Positions 1 to 8,882 of a stretch of 42,686 nucleotides of DNA are shown here, in pieces. Position 1 is the stretch's first letter. Every line of letters starts with the position of its first letter. The notes under the pieces are model-generated. The model searched no databases and was not told where the DNA came from. It saw only the letters and a list, made by a program, of their open reading frames with translations. The position numbers and the translations under genes were made by a program. The DNA is taken from assembly GCA_031127225.1 (NCBI GenBank), contig JARIEV010000012.1, positions 1-42,686 of the forward strand, given 5' to 3'. This DNA comes from Gemmatimonadota bacterium (lineage in GTDB: Bacteria; Gemmatimonadota; Gemmatimonadetes; Gemmatimonadales; Gemmatimonadaceae).

Positions 1-2514
1 CGGACGCGACGCGACTCACTGGCCATCTCGGTGGTCATCGACTCGCTGGGGGGACTGCGACCGTGGCTCGCACCGACCGACAGCGGCCAGCGGGCGCTCG
101 TGCTGGCACGCGATACCCTCCGCGGCACGATCGATCTGGCCGGGATGCTCGCCGGGTCCATCGATACGCTCGATGCGCGCGGCCTGGATCTCCGCCTGCG
201 CGGCGATGTGCGTGATCTCGTCGTGGCGACGTCGCGCGCCACGCGGGCCTCACTCGATCTCACGGTCAGCGACCTTCTGCGAGGCGCTAATGGATCGCTG
301 GGGGTCACGATCGATTCCGCCGCGCTGGGCGGCGTCGACATCGCGTCGGCAGCCGGACAGTCCACGCTGCGCGGTGGGCTCGCGGAGCGCTTCGGCGTGC
401 AGCTGCGGACCCCGTCGGAAGCGCGGATGACCATCGCCGGCGGGGTCGCGCGCAGCGGTGACTCGAGCGTGGTCACCATCGACACGTTGACGCTGCGCGT
501 CGACAGCGCCGCGATTCGCCCGCGTGGGTTTGCGCTCGTCGCCCCGGCGATGCTGCGGTTTATGCCGGGGGCGCAGGGGACACTGGGCGCGCTCGACTCG
601 TTGGTGCTGCAGCATACGGATACCGGTCGGATCGCCGTGCGTGGGAGTCTGGGTGACGGGGGCGTCGTGTCAGGGCGTGTCGAGGCCGACCGCGTCGCAC
701 TTGCCGACATCGGCCGTCTGCTGCGCCGCTCGCAGTTAACGCGAGGCACCGCATCGGCGGCGCTCACGCTGGCGGGCACGCGTGAGCGTCCACGCATCGA
801 CGGGACCATCGACCTGCGTGATGCCGTGGCCGGTCGTGTGCGCTTCGGTGACCTGTTTGCCCGCGCACACTACGATTCACTGCGTCTCACGGTGGACGGG
901 GCGCTGCGGCTGGGCGGCCGGCCGGCGCTGGAGGCCACGGCGTCGCTGCCGCTCGATCTGGCGCTGGTGGCAAACCGGCCGCGACAGCTGGATCAGCCAC
1001 TCACCGGGCGGCTGCTCACCACGCAGACCGATCTGACGCTGCTGGAGTCCGTGTTCCCCGACGTGAGCCGTGCGAGCGGCACGCTGTTCACCGATGTGGC
1101 ACTGACCGGCACGTGGGCGCGTCCGCGCGTGCGCGGTGAGGTGCGGGTGGATAGCGCGGCGCTGTCCCTCGATCACCTCGGGGTGCGACTGAGCCGGGCG
1201 CGGGCCGACATCGGCCTGTTCGGCGACAGCATTCTGATCCGCCGCCTCGGCGCCACGAGCGGGGCGCTGTCCGATTCGATCGGGATCAGCGGCTTGATCG
1301 GGATCACCGAAATCGCGAACCCGTCGTTCGATCTCCGCCTGGCGGCGAACGCCTTCCAGGCCATCGACAAGCCGCGCACGGCGTCGATCACCATGACGAC
1401 GACCACCCCGATCACCCTGACCGGTTCGCGCGAGGCGCCGCGGGTGCGGGGGGCCGTACGTATCGACCGCGGCCGCGTGTACATCCGTGCGCTCGCGCAG
1501 CGTCGGGCGCTCGATCTGGCCGACAACGTCGACATCATCGATACCACGCGCTTCGGCGTGAATGGACTGTTGCCGTCCGCGCCCCGCGCGGTGATGCAGA
1601 ATCTGCAGCTCGACGACGTACGGGTACGCATCGGCGATGACGTCTGGCTCCGCTCCCCGGAAGCGAATCTCAAGCTCGGCGGCGGCCTGCGCGTGACGCG
1701 GGCCGTCTCGCGCGACGGGCTGGTGGCGCGCCTCGCGCTGGCCGACTCGCTCACCGTGGACCGGGGCACGTATCAACTCAACCTTGGTATCGCGCGTCCG
1801 GGCTTCGAAGTGGAGCGCGGACTCGTGCGCTTCTTCGGCGATCCGGATCTTGAGCCTACGCTGGATATCACGGCGCTGCACACCATCCGTGAAACGCGCG
1901 CCAACTCCAACCGGCAGGATGTCCGCATCCGGGTCAAGATCGGCGGTACCATCGACCGGCCGACGCTGGCGCTGGCCAGCGCCGACAACCCGCCGCTCCC
2001 CGAGAGCGATATGCTCAGCTATCTGGTGACCGGCGAGCCAGCGTATGCGCTGCTGGGAACGCCCTATGCCGAGCAGGGGGCGACGCTGGCCCTGCGTCTG
2101 GCCGGCAGTTATCTGTCGAGCCGACTCGCCGGCGGACGCTTCGATGTGGTGCAGGTGGAGCCGACGGCCCTCAATCCGGGCGATGCGGCCAACCTTCGGG
2201 AAAACGGTCTGGGTATCCTGGCCTCGACGCGGGTCGGCGTGGGCGGTCAGATCGCCAGCAACACGTACTTCACGTTCAGCACCGGACTGTGCGGGCTCTC
2301 CAGTCAGACGTCCGGCGGCGGGGATGCGTTGTCGCTGTTCGCGCAAGGGCTCGGGGTGAAGGTCGAGCGACGCTTCGAGGGCGGGCTCAGCGTCGCGCTT
2401 GGTCTGGAGCCGGGCTCGAGCGCGCAGGCATGCGGTCGCCTCGGGATCAGCCGAACTTTTCAGCAGACCCCGCCCCAGGTCGGCATCGACTTCTTCCGGA
2501 GCTGGACCTTCTGA
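1..2514 (+). CDS. TamB-like translocation/assembly module protein (DUF490), 3' part
   Basis: The frame is open from base 1, so the gene begins upstream; the in-frame GTG at 31 is probably internal. About 837 residues are visible. TamB-family proteins are envelope proteins with a long beta-helical groove, implicated in outer-membrane assembly and phospholipid transfer. The visible part is a chain of AsmA/DUF490-type repeats of the form LTGT..RPRVRG.V.VD. The C-terminal DUF490 landmarks are present: FEVERGLVRFFGDPDLEP, a GGTIDRPTLALAS strand, and PLPESDMLSYLVTGEP, followed by a beta-rich tail ending in Phe. The next gene starts 60 nt downstream on the same strand. The family call rests on these motifs and on composition. 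The missing N-terminus (membrane anchor) cannot be assessed. Confidence 0.8.
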   Translation, partial: RTRRDSLAISVVIDSLGGLRPWLAPTDSGQRALVLARDTLRGTIDLAGMLAGSIDTLDARGLDLRLRGDVRDLVVATSRATRASLDLTVSDLLRGANGSLGVTIDSAALGGVDIASAAGQSTLRGGLAERFGVQLRTPSEARMTIAGGVARSGDSSVVTIDTLTLRVDSAAIRPRGFALVAPAMLRFMPGAQGTLGALDSLVLQHTDTGRIAVRGSLGDGGVVSGRVEADRVALADIGRLLRRSQLTRGTASAALTLAGTRERPRIDGTIDLRDAVAGRVRFGDLFARAHYDSLRLTVDGALRLGGRPALEATASLPLDLALVANRPRQLDQPLTGRLLTTQTDLTLLESVFPDVSRASGTLFTDVALTGTWARPRVRGEVRVDSAALSLDHLGVRLSRARADIGLFGDSILIRRLGATSGALSDSIGISGLIGITEIANPSFDLRLAANAFQAIDKPRTASITMTTTTPITLTGSREAPRVRGAVRIDRGRVYIRALAQRRALDLADNVDIIDTTRFGVNGLLPSAPRAVMQNLQLDDVRVRIGDDVWLRSPEANLKLGGGLRVTRAVSRDGLVARLALADSLTVDRGTYQLNLGIARPGFEVERGLVRFFGDPDLEPTLDITALHTIRETRANSNRQDVRIRVKIGGTIDRPTLALASADNPPLPESDMLSYLVTGEPAYALLGTPYAEQGATLALRLAGSYLSSRLAGGRFDVVQVEPTALNPGDAANLRENGLGILASTRVGVGGQIASNTYFTFSTGLCGLSSQTSGGGDALSLFAQGLGVKVERRFEGGLSVALGLEPGSSAQACGRLGISRTFQQTPPQVGIDFFRSWTF

Positions 2515-2574
2515 GGTACACGGATGGTCCGGGTGTGTTGCATCGGGTGATCATCGATCGTCGTGTTAGTTCAG

Positions 2575-5500
2575 ATGTCCGCCTCTCCGGCTATACCCGA
2601 CCGCATCACTGCGCCGCCGCTTTCCGACACGCTCGACGCGATTGATCGCGCCGGGTCCGGCGACGCGCGGGTGCAGGTCACGGCGGATGCCTTGCAGGCG
2701 ATGGGCTTCGATCGCGTGATGATCTCGCTGCGCGATGCGTCGCTGAACCCAGTGCTGGTAGTGAGCGCGGGGCTGGCGGACACCACGTCGCCCTCGGGGC
2801 TGGCGCTGGCACCGTTGCCGGGCGCGGTCTGGCGTCGGCGCCTCGAGCTGTTGGCGCGATTCCGCGTGGGTGACCTGCATCTGCTTGACGGTAGCGATCC
2901 GTGGGTGGCACGTGAGTTCTTCGGTGCCGACGCCGTCCCGGCGGTGGACGCGCACGCGTGGCTGCCCACCGACCTCATCGTCGCGCTGCTACGCGGGGTG
3001 GAGGGCGAGCTCCTCGGGATCGTGAAGCTGGCGGGGCCGCGTGATGGCCGGCGCCCCACCGAGCTGCGGCGTCAGGACATCAGCACGATCGTGCGTCATC
3101 TGTCGTCGCGCCTGGCGTACGATGCCCTGCGAACGCTGGCGGAACGGCGTCACGCGCGGCTGCAGCGGTTGCAGGATGCGGGGGCGTCGCTCACGCGATC
3201 GCTCGACGAGCAGGAGATCATGCGTGAACTCGCGCGCCAGGTGCAACTGGCGGTCCGCAGCGACGGTGTCTGCGTGCTGGTGCCGGATCTCGATGCCGAC
3301 ATTCTGACGACGGCGATGCGTACAGTGCGTGGCGTGGAGCGCCCGCGCGGGCCGGTGCGCCTTGGTGACGGCATCGTGGCCGAGGTGGCGCGCACGGGCC
3401 GTCCGGTCCGGGTGGGAGACCGTGAGGCCGACCGGGCCCGTGAGAAGGCGGGGCTGGTGCCGCCGCTCTCGCTGTACGATATCATCGGCGAATCCGATGC
3501 GGCGCTCTCCGTGGTCGCCGTCCCGATGCGCGTGGGCATCCGTCTGCTGGGTGTGCTGGCCGTGCACGCCGCGCGCGCCGACGTCTACACGGCCGAAGAT
3601 GAGGAAGTGCTGGCGACGATGGCCTCGCAGGCGGCCACCGCGATCGCCAATGCACGGCGCTACGCCGAAAGCGAGCGTGAACGGCGCACCACCGAGGCAC
3701 TGGCCGATGTGGCGCGCGCCGTGGGAGAGTCGCTGCGACTCGGCGAGGTGCTGCGCCTCATCCTACGTCACGCGCTGTCGTTGCTGGGTGTCGAAGGCGC
3801 GTGCGTCGCCCTGCGCACCGGTGAGTATCTGCACATCGTGGCCGCCAGTGGCAGCGCCGACGTCCTAACCGGCGTACACGTGCCACTGAACGGCAGCCTG
3901 ATCGGCCGCTCGGTTACGGCGAACGAACTGATTGTCTACAACGACGGCCACGTCGAGGTGGCGCTGCACCGCACGGTCCAGCATCTGGCGCCGGTCCAGC
4001 GCATGGTCATCGCGCCGCTCATCACCGGGCGCGGCACGATCGGCTCGATCGCCGTGATGAATCGCGAGCGTGCCTTCGATCAGGCGGACGGCAAGGTGCT
4101 TCAGCGTCTGGCCGACCATGTCGCCGTCGCCATCGTAAACGCTCGCCTGTTCGAGGAGGTGGAGAAGTCCACCCGGGAATGGAAGGTTGCTTTCGATAGC
4201 ACGGCCAGCGGGATCGTCGTGCTGGAGGAGTCCCTCACGGTGAGCCGCTGCAACACGCGCGCCGCCGATCTGTGCGGCACCACGGTGCCCGCTCTGCTGG
4301 GCCGCCGGTTCCGTGATGCGCTGGTTGGCAGCAGTGAGACGCTCGATGCGAACGCGGTCGACCGCTTCATCGCGCGTGCGCAGACCGAGGGCGTACCGAC
4401 GCGTGAGTTGATTCGCGACGACGTCACGGGCCGTCTGTTCTCGTTGCTCGCCGCCCCGCATCCTGATGGCGGCTGCGTGATCACCTTCGATGACGTGACG
4501 GAGTCACATCGGTTGGCCGAACGGCACCGCAAGGTGCTTGACACGGTGTCCGACGCCATTGTGATCACCGATCTCGAGGGGCGCGTGACGTTTGCCAACC
4601 CGGCCTCGCATATGCTGTTCCGGCGGCCGAACCTCGAGGGCACGCCGATCGGCGCGCTCGTAGCCGACGGGTGGACCGATACGGTCAACGGGCACGAACG
4701 GATGGCACGGGAAGGCGCCGAGCAGCAGTACGAGTGTGAGATTGCGCGGGCCGACGGTGTGCGGCGCACTGTGCAGGTCAGCTCCGCTCCCCTGGTCGAA
4801 CTCGGGCAGACCACGGGCACGGTGGCCTGTCTGCGCGACATCACCGAGCGGCTGGCCGATGCACGCGCACGTGAGCGCTCCGAGTCGCAGTATGCCCGAC
4901 TGGTCGAAGCAGCGACCGACGCGATCTGCACCTGTGATATGGACGGCCGATTTACCTCGGTGAACGCGGGGCTTCTGATGGCGGCCGGGATGACGCGTGA
5001 TGAGCTGCTGGGACAGCACTTCGACAGTGTGGTGCACCCGGCGGACCGTCCGGCGGCAAACGAAATGGTGGCGGCGACGCTGGCGGGCGAGCGCCGTCGC
5101 ACGCAGCTGCGCTTCATGAGCGCCAAGGGTGCTCGTCTGGGGATGATCACCACGGCGCCGATTCACGAGGAGGGCGTCGTGGTCGGTGCGCTCGGGATCG
5201 TGCGTGACATCACGAACGAGGAGGTGATGCGCGAGTCCCATGCCCAGCAGTCGCGTCAGGCCGCCGTCGGGCAATCACTCAGTCGCGTGGCCAACGAGTT
5301 GAACAATCCGCTGGCCAGTCTGCTGGCCGTGGCAGAGTTGCAAGCCACGTCGCCCGATATGCTGCCGGCCAACCGGCAGGCGATCGACGAGATCTGCGAG
5401 CAGGCCCGTCGCGCTTCGACCATCATCTCCCAGTTGCTGGACGCCACCGGTGAGGCGCCGCAGGCCGCCGGCGCGCGCGTGTCTCTCGACGTGAACGCGC

Positions 5501-6357
5501 TCGTGCGCCGCGTCCTCGACCTGCATGGGTATGGGCTGCGTGAGCACGGTATCGTGATGGATCTGGCGTTGGCCGCGGACCTGCCCGTCGTTTCGGGTGA
5601 CGCGCTCCAGCTGCAGCAAGCGGTATCGAATCTGCTGACAAACGCGGAGGAGGCCTTGGCGGGCTATCCGGGCGAACGCCGGATCCATCTCGCAACACGT
5701 GCCGCCGTGGACGGAATCGATATTGAGGTCGGGGATTCGGGGCCGGGGATCACGCCACATCATCTCACGCGCATCCTCGACCCGATGTTCACGACGCGCA
5801 CGGCGGCGGGCAACCGCGGTCTGGGGCTCACGATTGCCCACGCTATCGTGCGGGATCATGGTGGGATGCTCGCGGTGAAGTCGCAGCCGGGAGAAGGCGC
5901 CATCTTTACGCTTTCACTCCCGCTGCTGTCGGCGGCTGCTGCGCCTGACGGCGCCACCGGCGACCTGACCGCCTCCGATCGCATCACGCGGTCATTGCTG
6001 CTGATCGAGGACGAGCTGACGCTGCGCACGGCCATCAGCCGCTTCCTGCGCAATTCCGGCTACCTGGTGGACGTATCGGCGTCGGGCGCCGATGCGCTCG
6101 ACCGGCTCGGCGAGCGCACGTACGATCTCATTCTGCTCGATCTGCGCATGAAGGGGCTGACCGGGGAGCAGGTGTACGAGGCGATCGAGGCACACAGTCC
6201 GGATCAGGCCCGCAAAGTGGTGTTCATGACCGGCGACCTGCACAGTGCGTCGGCGTCGCGGTTCATCCGGCGCACGGGTCGCCCGGTGCTGGCCAAGCCG
6301 TTTACCCTGCTCGAACTCGACGCGCGCGTGGCCCAGCACCTCGGCGAGACGCGTTAA
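2575..6357 (+). CDS. GAF/PAS hybrid sensor histidine kinase-response regulator with H-box Asn
   Basis: Predicted soluble hybrid two-component protein of 1260 aa from the ATG at 2575; a GTG at 2563 would add four residues. No transmembrane segment is seen, so it probably senses cytoplasmic signals. Approximate domains: degenerate GAF 20-165, GAF 181-360, GAF 376-528, PAS 531-642, PAS 649-759, PAS 771-882, HisKA 889-958, HATPase_c 1009-1115, REC 1140-1257. The ATPase boxes are intact: N box NLLTNAEEAL, G1 DSGPGI, F box PMFTTR, G2 GNRGLGLTIAH. The receiver keeps its acidic pair (IEDE), Asp1189 (LLDLRMKG) and the AKPF lysine. The phosphoacceptor position reads VANELNNPLA where the family has VAHELNNPLA: codon AAC at 5293-5295, residue Asn907. 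Autophosphorylation at the usual site is therefore not expected. It could act as an ATP-binding pseudokinase with a receiver charged by another kinase, which is inference. Confidence 0.88.
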   Translation: MSASPAIPDRITAPPLSDTLDAIDRAGSGDARVQVTADALQAMGFDRVMISLRDASLNPVLVVSAGLADTTSPSGLALAPLPGAVWRRRLELLARFRVGDLHLLDGSDPWVAREFFGADAVPAVDAHAWLPTDLIVALLRGVEGELLGIVKLAGPRDGRRPTELRRQDISTIVRHLSSRLAYDALRTLAERRHARLQRLQDAGASLTRSLDEQEIMRELARQVQLAVRSDGVCVLVPDLDADILTTAMRTVRGVERPRGPVRLGDGIVAEVARTGRPVRVGDREADRAREKAGLVPPLSLYDIIGESDAALSVVAVPMRVGIRLLGVLAVHAARADVYTAEDEEVLATMASQAATAIANARRYAESERERRTTEALADVARAVGESLRLGEVLRLILRHALSLLGVEGACVALRTGEYLHIVAASGSADVLTGVHVPLNGSLIGRSVTANELIVYNDGHVEVALHRTVQHLAPVQRMVIAPLITGRGTIGSIAVMNRERAFDQADGKVLQRLADHVAVAIVNARLFEEVEKSTREWKVAFDSTASGIVVLEESLTVSRCNTRAADLCGTTVPALLGRRFRDALVGSSETLDANAVDRFIARAQTEGVPTRELIRDDVTGRLFSLLAAPHPDGGCVITFDDVTESHRLAERHRKVLDTVSDAIVITDLEGRVTFANPASHMLFRRPNLEGTPIGALVADGWTDTVNGHERMAREGAEQQYECEIARADGVRRTVQVSSAPLVELGQTTGTVACLRDITERLADARARERSESQYARLVEAATDAICTCDMDGRFTSVNAGLLMAAGMTRDELLGQHFDSVVHPADRPAANEMVAATLAGERRRTQLRFMSAKGARLGMITTAPIHEEGVVVGALGIVRDITNEEVMRESHAQQSRQAAVGQSLSRVANELNNPLASLLAVAELQATSPDMLPANRQAIDEICEQARRASTIISQLLDATGEAPQAAGARVSLDVNALVRRVLDLHGYGLREHGIVMDLALAADLPVVSGDALQLQQAVSNLLTNAEEALAGYPGERRIHLATRAAVDGIDIEVGDSGPGITPHHLTRILDPMFTTRTAAGNRGLGLTIAHAIVRDHGGMLAVKSQPGEGAIFTLSLPLLSAAAAPDGATGDLTASDRITRSLLLIEDELTLRTAISRFLRNSGYLVDVSASGADALDRLGERTYDLILLDLRMKGLTGEQVYEAIEAHSPDQARKVVFMTGDLHSASASRFIRRTGRPVLAKPFTLLELDARVAQHLGETR

Positions 6358-6410
6358 CTTTCCAGAATCACCCTCCCGCATCGCCGGGGCATTCTGACGA
6401 GAGCTCGCCG

Positions 6411-7169
6411 TTGACGACGTCCCTGACACTCTCCACCGCCGATCGCTTCACCGTGCGATCGGCCATTGCTCCGCTGCTGAGCGATGCGCGTATCGCCGCG
6501 CCGGTCACGTCGCAGCTGCTGGCCGGCGAGGTGCTGCAGCTGATCGACGGTCGCGGCGATTGGCTCCAGGTGCGTGGGCCCGACGACTACCAGGGCTGGA
6601 CGCACGTGGGGTACCTGCGTCCTTACGCGGGGAGCGAAGGGACCTGGCGCCTGTCGTTGGGCTGCGTCACCCGCGACGCACAGGGGCAGCTTCGTGCCCT
6701 GCCACTGGGGGCGCGTGTTGCCCCCGAACTCGAGGTGGTGGACGGTCGTGCCATTCCCTCCGACGCGCGCGCCGCCCACTTCCCGCGCGACCGCGCGGCA
6801 ATCGTGCGCAGTGCACGCACGCTCTTCAGCGGCGCCAGTTATCTGTGGGGCGGCGTCTCACCGTGGGGCGTAGACTGTTCCGGGCTCGTGCAGCGCCTCT
6901 TCGCACTGCATGGCGTGGCATTGCGCCGCGACGCCTGGCAGCAAGCTGAAGACACGATGCTGGTTGCGGACGACGTCATGGCCACGCCGGCGCCGGCGGA
7001 CTTGCTGTTCTTCTCGGACCGCGACGACCGCCGCATCACGCACGTGGGCATCGCGACGGGAGTCGGAGGGATGGTTCACAGCTCGCTGGCACGCGGCGGT
7101 GTCTTCGAGGAACGCGCCCTGACGGAGCGGCTCATCGGACAAGGGGTGTCTCTCCGCCGCGCCCTATAA
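6411..7169 (+). CDS. SH3b-NlpC/P60 family peptidoglycan endopeptidase
   Basis: 252 aa from a TTG start; GAGAG lies about 7 nt upstream and no better start fits. There is no signal peptide. An N-terminal bacterial SH3-like region (about 12-72, with DWLQVRGPDDYQGW) is followed by a second SH3-like stretch and an NlpC/P60 domain (about 130-245). The catalytic Cys156 lies in GVDCSGLV, His211 in ITHVGIATG, and the third polar residue is probably His223 in VHSSLARGG. The layout matches YkfC-type gamma-D-glutamyl-L-diamino-acid endopeptidases, which cleave muropeptides during wall recycling. Cytoplasmic location would fit recycling rather than wall cutting. The stop codon TAA is itself the first three bases of the downstream repeat array. 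Confidence 0.85.
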   Translation: MTTSLTLSTADRFTVRSAIAPLLSDARIAAPVTSQLLAGEVLQLIDGRGDWLQVRGPDDYQGWTHVGYLRPYAGSEGTWRLSLGCVTRDAQGQLRALPLGARVAPELEVVDGRAIPSDARAAHFPRDRAAIVRSARTLFSGASYLWGGVSPWGVDCSGLVQRLFALHGVALRRDAWQQAEDTMLVADDVMATPAPADLLFFSDRDDRRITHVGIATGVGGMVHSSLARGGVFEERALTERLIGQGVSLRRAL

Positions 7170-7412
7170 CGCCGTTCTCTCCTCACGCTGTTATGCTCAC
7201 GCGGTTGTCTCCTAACGCGGTTTGATCCTGACGACGTTGACCGGCGTGAGGACGAAACGGCGTCAGGAACGAACGGCGTTTCATCCTAACGCTGTAATGC
7301 TAACGCGGTTGCGTCCTAACGCCGTTTGGTTCTGACGACGTTGAACGGCGTGAGGACAAAACGGCGTCAGGATTTAACGGCGTCAGGATTTAACGGCGTC
7401 AGCATTTAACGG
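7170..7412. repeat. Array of ~15-nt words forming two imperfect hairpins (element A)
   Basis: The spacer between two convergent genes is filled by degenerate copies of TCCTAACGCCGTT-type words. These occur first in one orientation, then as reverse complements (AACGGCGTCAGGA type). The pattern occurs twice, giving hairpins at about 7167-7285 and 7283-7412. The apices of both hairpins are near-identical (CTGACGACGTTGA, then CGGCGTGAGGAC), so the whole hairpin looks duplicated. The last three right-arm words are near-identical 15-mers. There is no T-run. It may act as a bidirectional 3'-end or terminator structure, or be a repetitive element; no ORF is supported. Confidence 0.85.
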
Positions 7413-7422
7413 CCGAACCCGG

Positions 7423-7848
7423 CTAGGACAGCATCCCTGTCGTTGCCCCCGGCATCACCGGTTGCCCTTGCACGTGCAGCCGCGCTTCGCCGCGCTTTTC
7501 GTCGCCGAGTTCGACGACCATGCGATAGTCCCCCGTGACGTCGAGCGGGAGATCGAGCTGGACGATGACCGGCATGTCGAGTTCTGAGGTCCCCGGCGGT
7601 GGCGGGGCGATCGACAGTTCGGCGTTCGAGACCCACAGCTCGGTGCCGCGCGGGTTGATCCAGCGCAGCGTCATCGCGTGGTCGCCCGCATCACTGGGGT
7701 GGGCCTTGATGCGCACCACGAACGTGGCGCGCGGGTGCAGCGCGGGCAGCTGTCCGGCGTGCACGGCGTCGAAGACGCCCAGGATGTTGAGCTTCCCTTC
7801 CTGGGAGATGTTCGCGGCGTCGGCAAAAAGCGCAAAGGAAACGTGCAT
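7423..7848 (-). CDS. DUF6941 family protein
   Basis: 141 aa from the ATG at 7848. A TTG at 7857 would add MHA; neither start has a clear ribosome binding site. The N-terminus (VSFALFADAANIS..GKLNILGVFD) is the hallmark of a small family of unknown function, annotated DUF6941 as far as I recall. The rest is beta-rich, with a central Pro run (APPPPGTSELDMP) and a predicted beta-sandwich-like tail (VQLDLPLDVTGDYRMVVEL). No membrane segment, signal peptide or catalytic motif is visible. It converges with the NlpC/P60 gene across element A and diverges from the EamA transporter. The function is unknown and I do not infer one. Confidence 0.72.
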   Translation of the reverse strand: MHVSFALFADAANISQEGKLNILGVFDAVHAGQLPALHPRATFVVRIKAHPSDAGDHAMTLRWINPRGTELWVSNAELSIAPPPPGTSELDMPVIVQLDLPLDVTGDYRMVVELGDEKRGEARLHVQGQPVMPGATTGMLS

Positions 7849-7904
7849 GGCGTGCAAGGTACCGGTCCCCGCGCAGGGATTCCACCTGCCGTGGTCGGGG
7901 TGTC

Positions 7905-7912
7905 TAGATTTG
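7905..7912 (+). promoter_or_regulatory. TAGATTTG promoter-like box before the EamA gene
   Basis: TAGATTTG ends 7 nt before the ATG at 7920. It fits a sigma70-like -10 (TAGATT) and also the Bacteroidota -7 consensus TAnnTTTG. Either reading puts the transcript start within a few bases of the ATG, suggesting a leaderless or nearly leaderless mRNA. No convincing upstream -35/-33 box was found. The same octamer occurs at 26125-26132. Confidence 0.4.
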
Positions 7913-7919
7913 ACACATT

Positions 7920-8882
7920 ATGTCGACCACCGCATCCACCGATTCAGCGAGCCGGCCGAGCTTCGGTTCCACCGATCTCGGGCTGGTCGTCATGTCGCTG
8001 ATCTGGGGGATCAATTACAGCGTCGTGAAGTCTGGGCTGCGGGTGTTGTCGCCCCTCACATTCAACGGGCTGCGCGTGGCGCTGGCGGCGGCCGTCCTGT
8101 TCGTGATCGCCCTCTTCGTGCGCGACACCGCGCTGCCTAAGCGGCGTGACCTCGTCACGTTGCTGCTGCTGGGCGTGGTGGGCAACGGCCTCTATCAGCT
8201 GTTCTTCATCTTCGGCATGTCGCGCACGCGTGCCGGTGTGGCGGCGCTCGTCGTGGCCGCAGGGCCGGCGTGGATCGCGATCATTTCGCGGCTGTTGGGG
8301 CGCGAGCGGTTGCCACTGCGAGGATGGAGCGGGATTGGACTGCAACTGCTGGGCGTGGCGTGCGTGGTGGGCAGCGCGCGCAGCTTTGCCGGCGGCGCCG
8401 ACGGCATGGTGGGCGCGGCGTTGATCGCCACGGGCAGTATCATGTGGGCGTTCTTCAGCGTCATGTTGCAGCCATACACCAAGAGCGCGCATCCTTTGCA
8501 CCTGTCGGCGATCACGATGGCCAGTGGCGGCCTGCTCCTGCTGGTCGTGGCCATGCCCGACCTCCTTGCACTCGATTGGCGTGCGGTCCCGCTGGCGGCG
8601 TGGGGGAGTGTCACGTACGCCGGTATCGGCGCCCTAGTGGTGGCCTACCTGTTGTTCTATCGCGGGGTGCGTGTGCTCGGGGCTACCCGCACGGCCATGT
8701 ATGGCAACCTGCAGCCCATCGTCGCGCTGGCGTTCGCGTGGCTGATGCTGGGTGAACGCCCCACCTCGTGGCAGCTGCTCGGCGCGGCGCTCATTACGGC
8801 CGGACTGTTGTTGTCCCGGACGGCGCACGCACGGCCCATCGTTCGTGCGGCACCGGTTTCCCCCTCAATCCACACCTCGTGA
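7920..8882 (+). CDS. EamA/DMT family transporter
   Basis: 320 aa integral membrane protein of the drug/metabolite transporter superfamily, typically involved in metabolite or amino-acid export. Ten hydrophobic segments are arranged as two EamA halves. The first half includes LVVMSLIWGINYSVVKSGL and the FNGLRVALAAAVLFVIALF region. The second half includes GSIMWAFFSVMLQPYTK and the family-typical end LQPIVALAFAWLMLGERPT followed by a final helix. The C-terminus is a short cytoplasmic tail. The TGA stop overlaps the GTG start of the next gene (GTGA), indicating translational coupling with the HAD hydrolase. The substrate cannot be predicted from sequence. Confidence 0.88.
   Translation: MSTTASTDSASRPSFGSTDLGLVVMSLIWGINYSVVKSGLRVLSPLTFNGLRVALAAAVLFVIALFVRDTALPKRRDLVTLLLLGVVGNGLYQLFFIFGMSRTRAGVAALVVAAGPAWIAIISRLLGRERLPLRGWSGIGLQLLGVACVVGSARSFAGGADGMVGAALIATGSIMWAFFSVMLQPYTKSAHPLHLSAITMASGGLLLLVVAMPDLLALDWRAVPLAAWGSVTYAGIGALVVAYLLFYRGVRVLGATRTAMYGNLQPIVALAFAWLMLGERPTSWQLLGAALITAGLLLSRTAHARPIVRAAPVSPSIHTS

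Noticed and set aside
877-2346. 489-aa open frame antisense to the TamB-like gene
   Set aside because: No motif, biased composition, complete overlap with a conserved-looking frame.
2563-2574. GTG at 2563 as the start of the sensor kinase
   Set aside because: Adds only four residues with no ribosome binding site; the ATG at 2575 is preferred, though this is not certain.
7170-7412. Integron or attC-like site
   Set aside because: No integrase, no [14 protein letters not shown] core pair, and the structure is explained by inverted 15-nt words.
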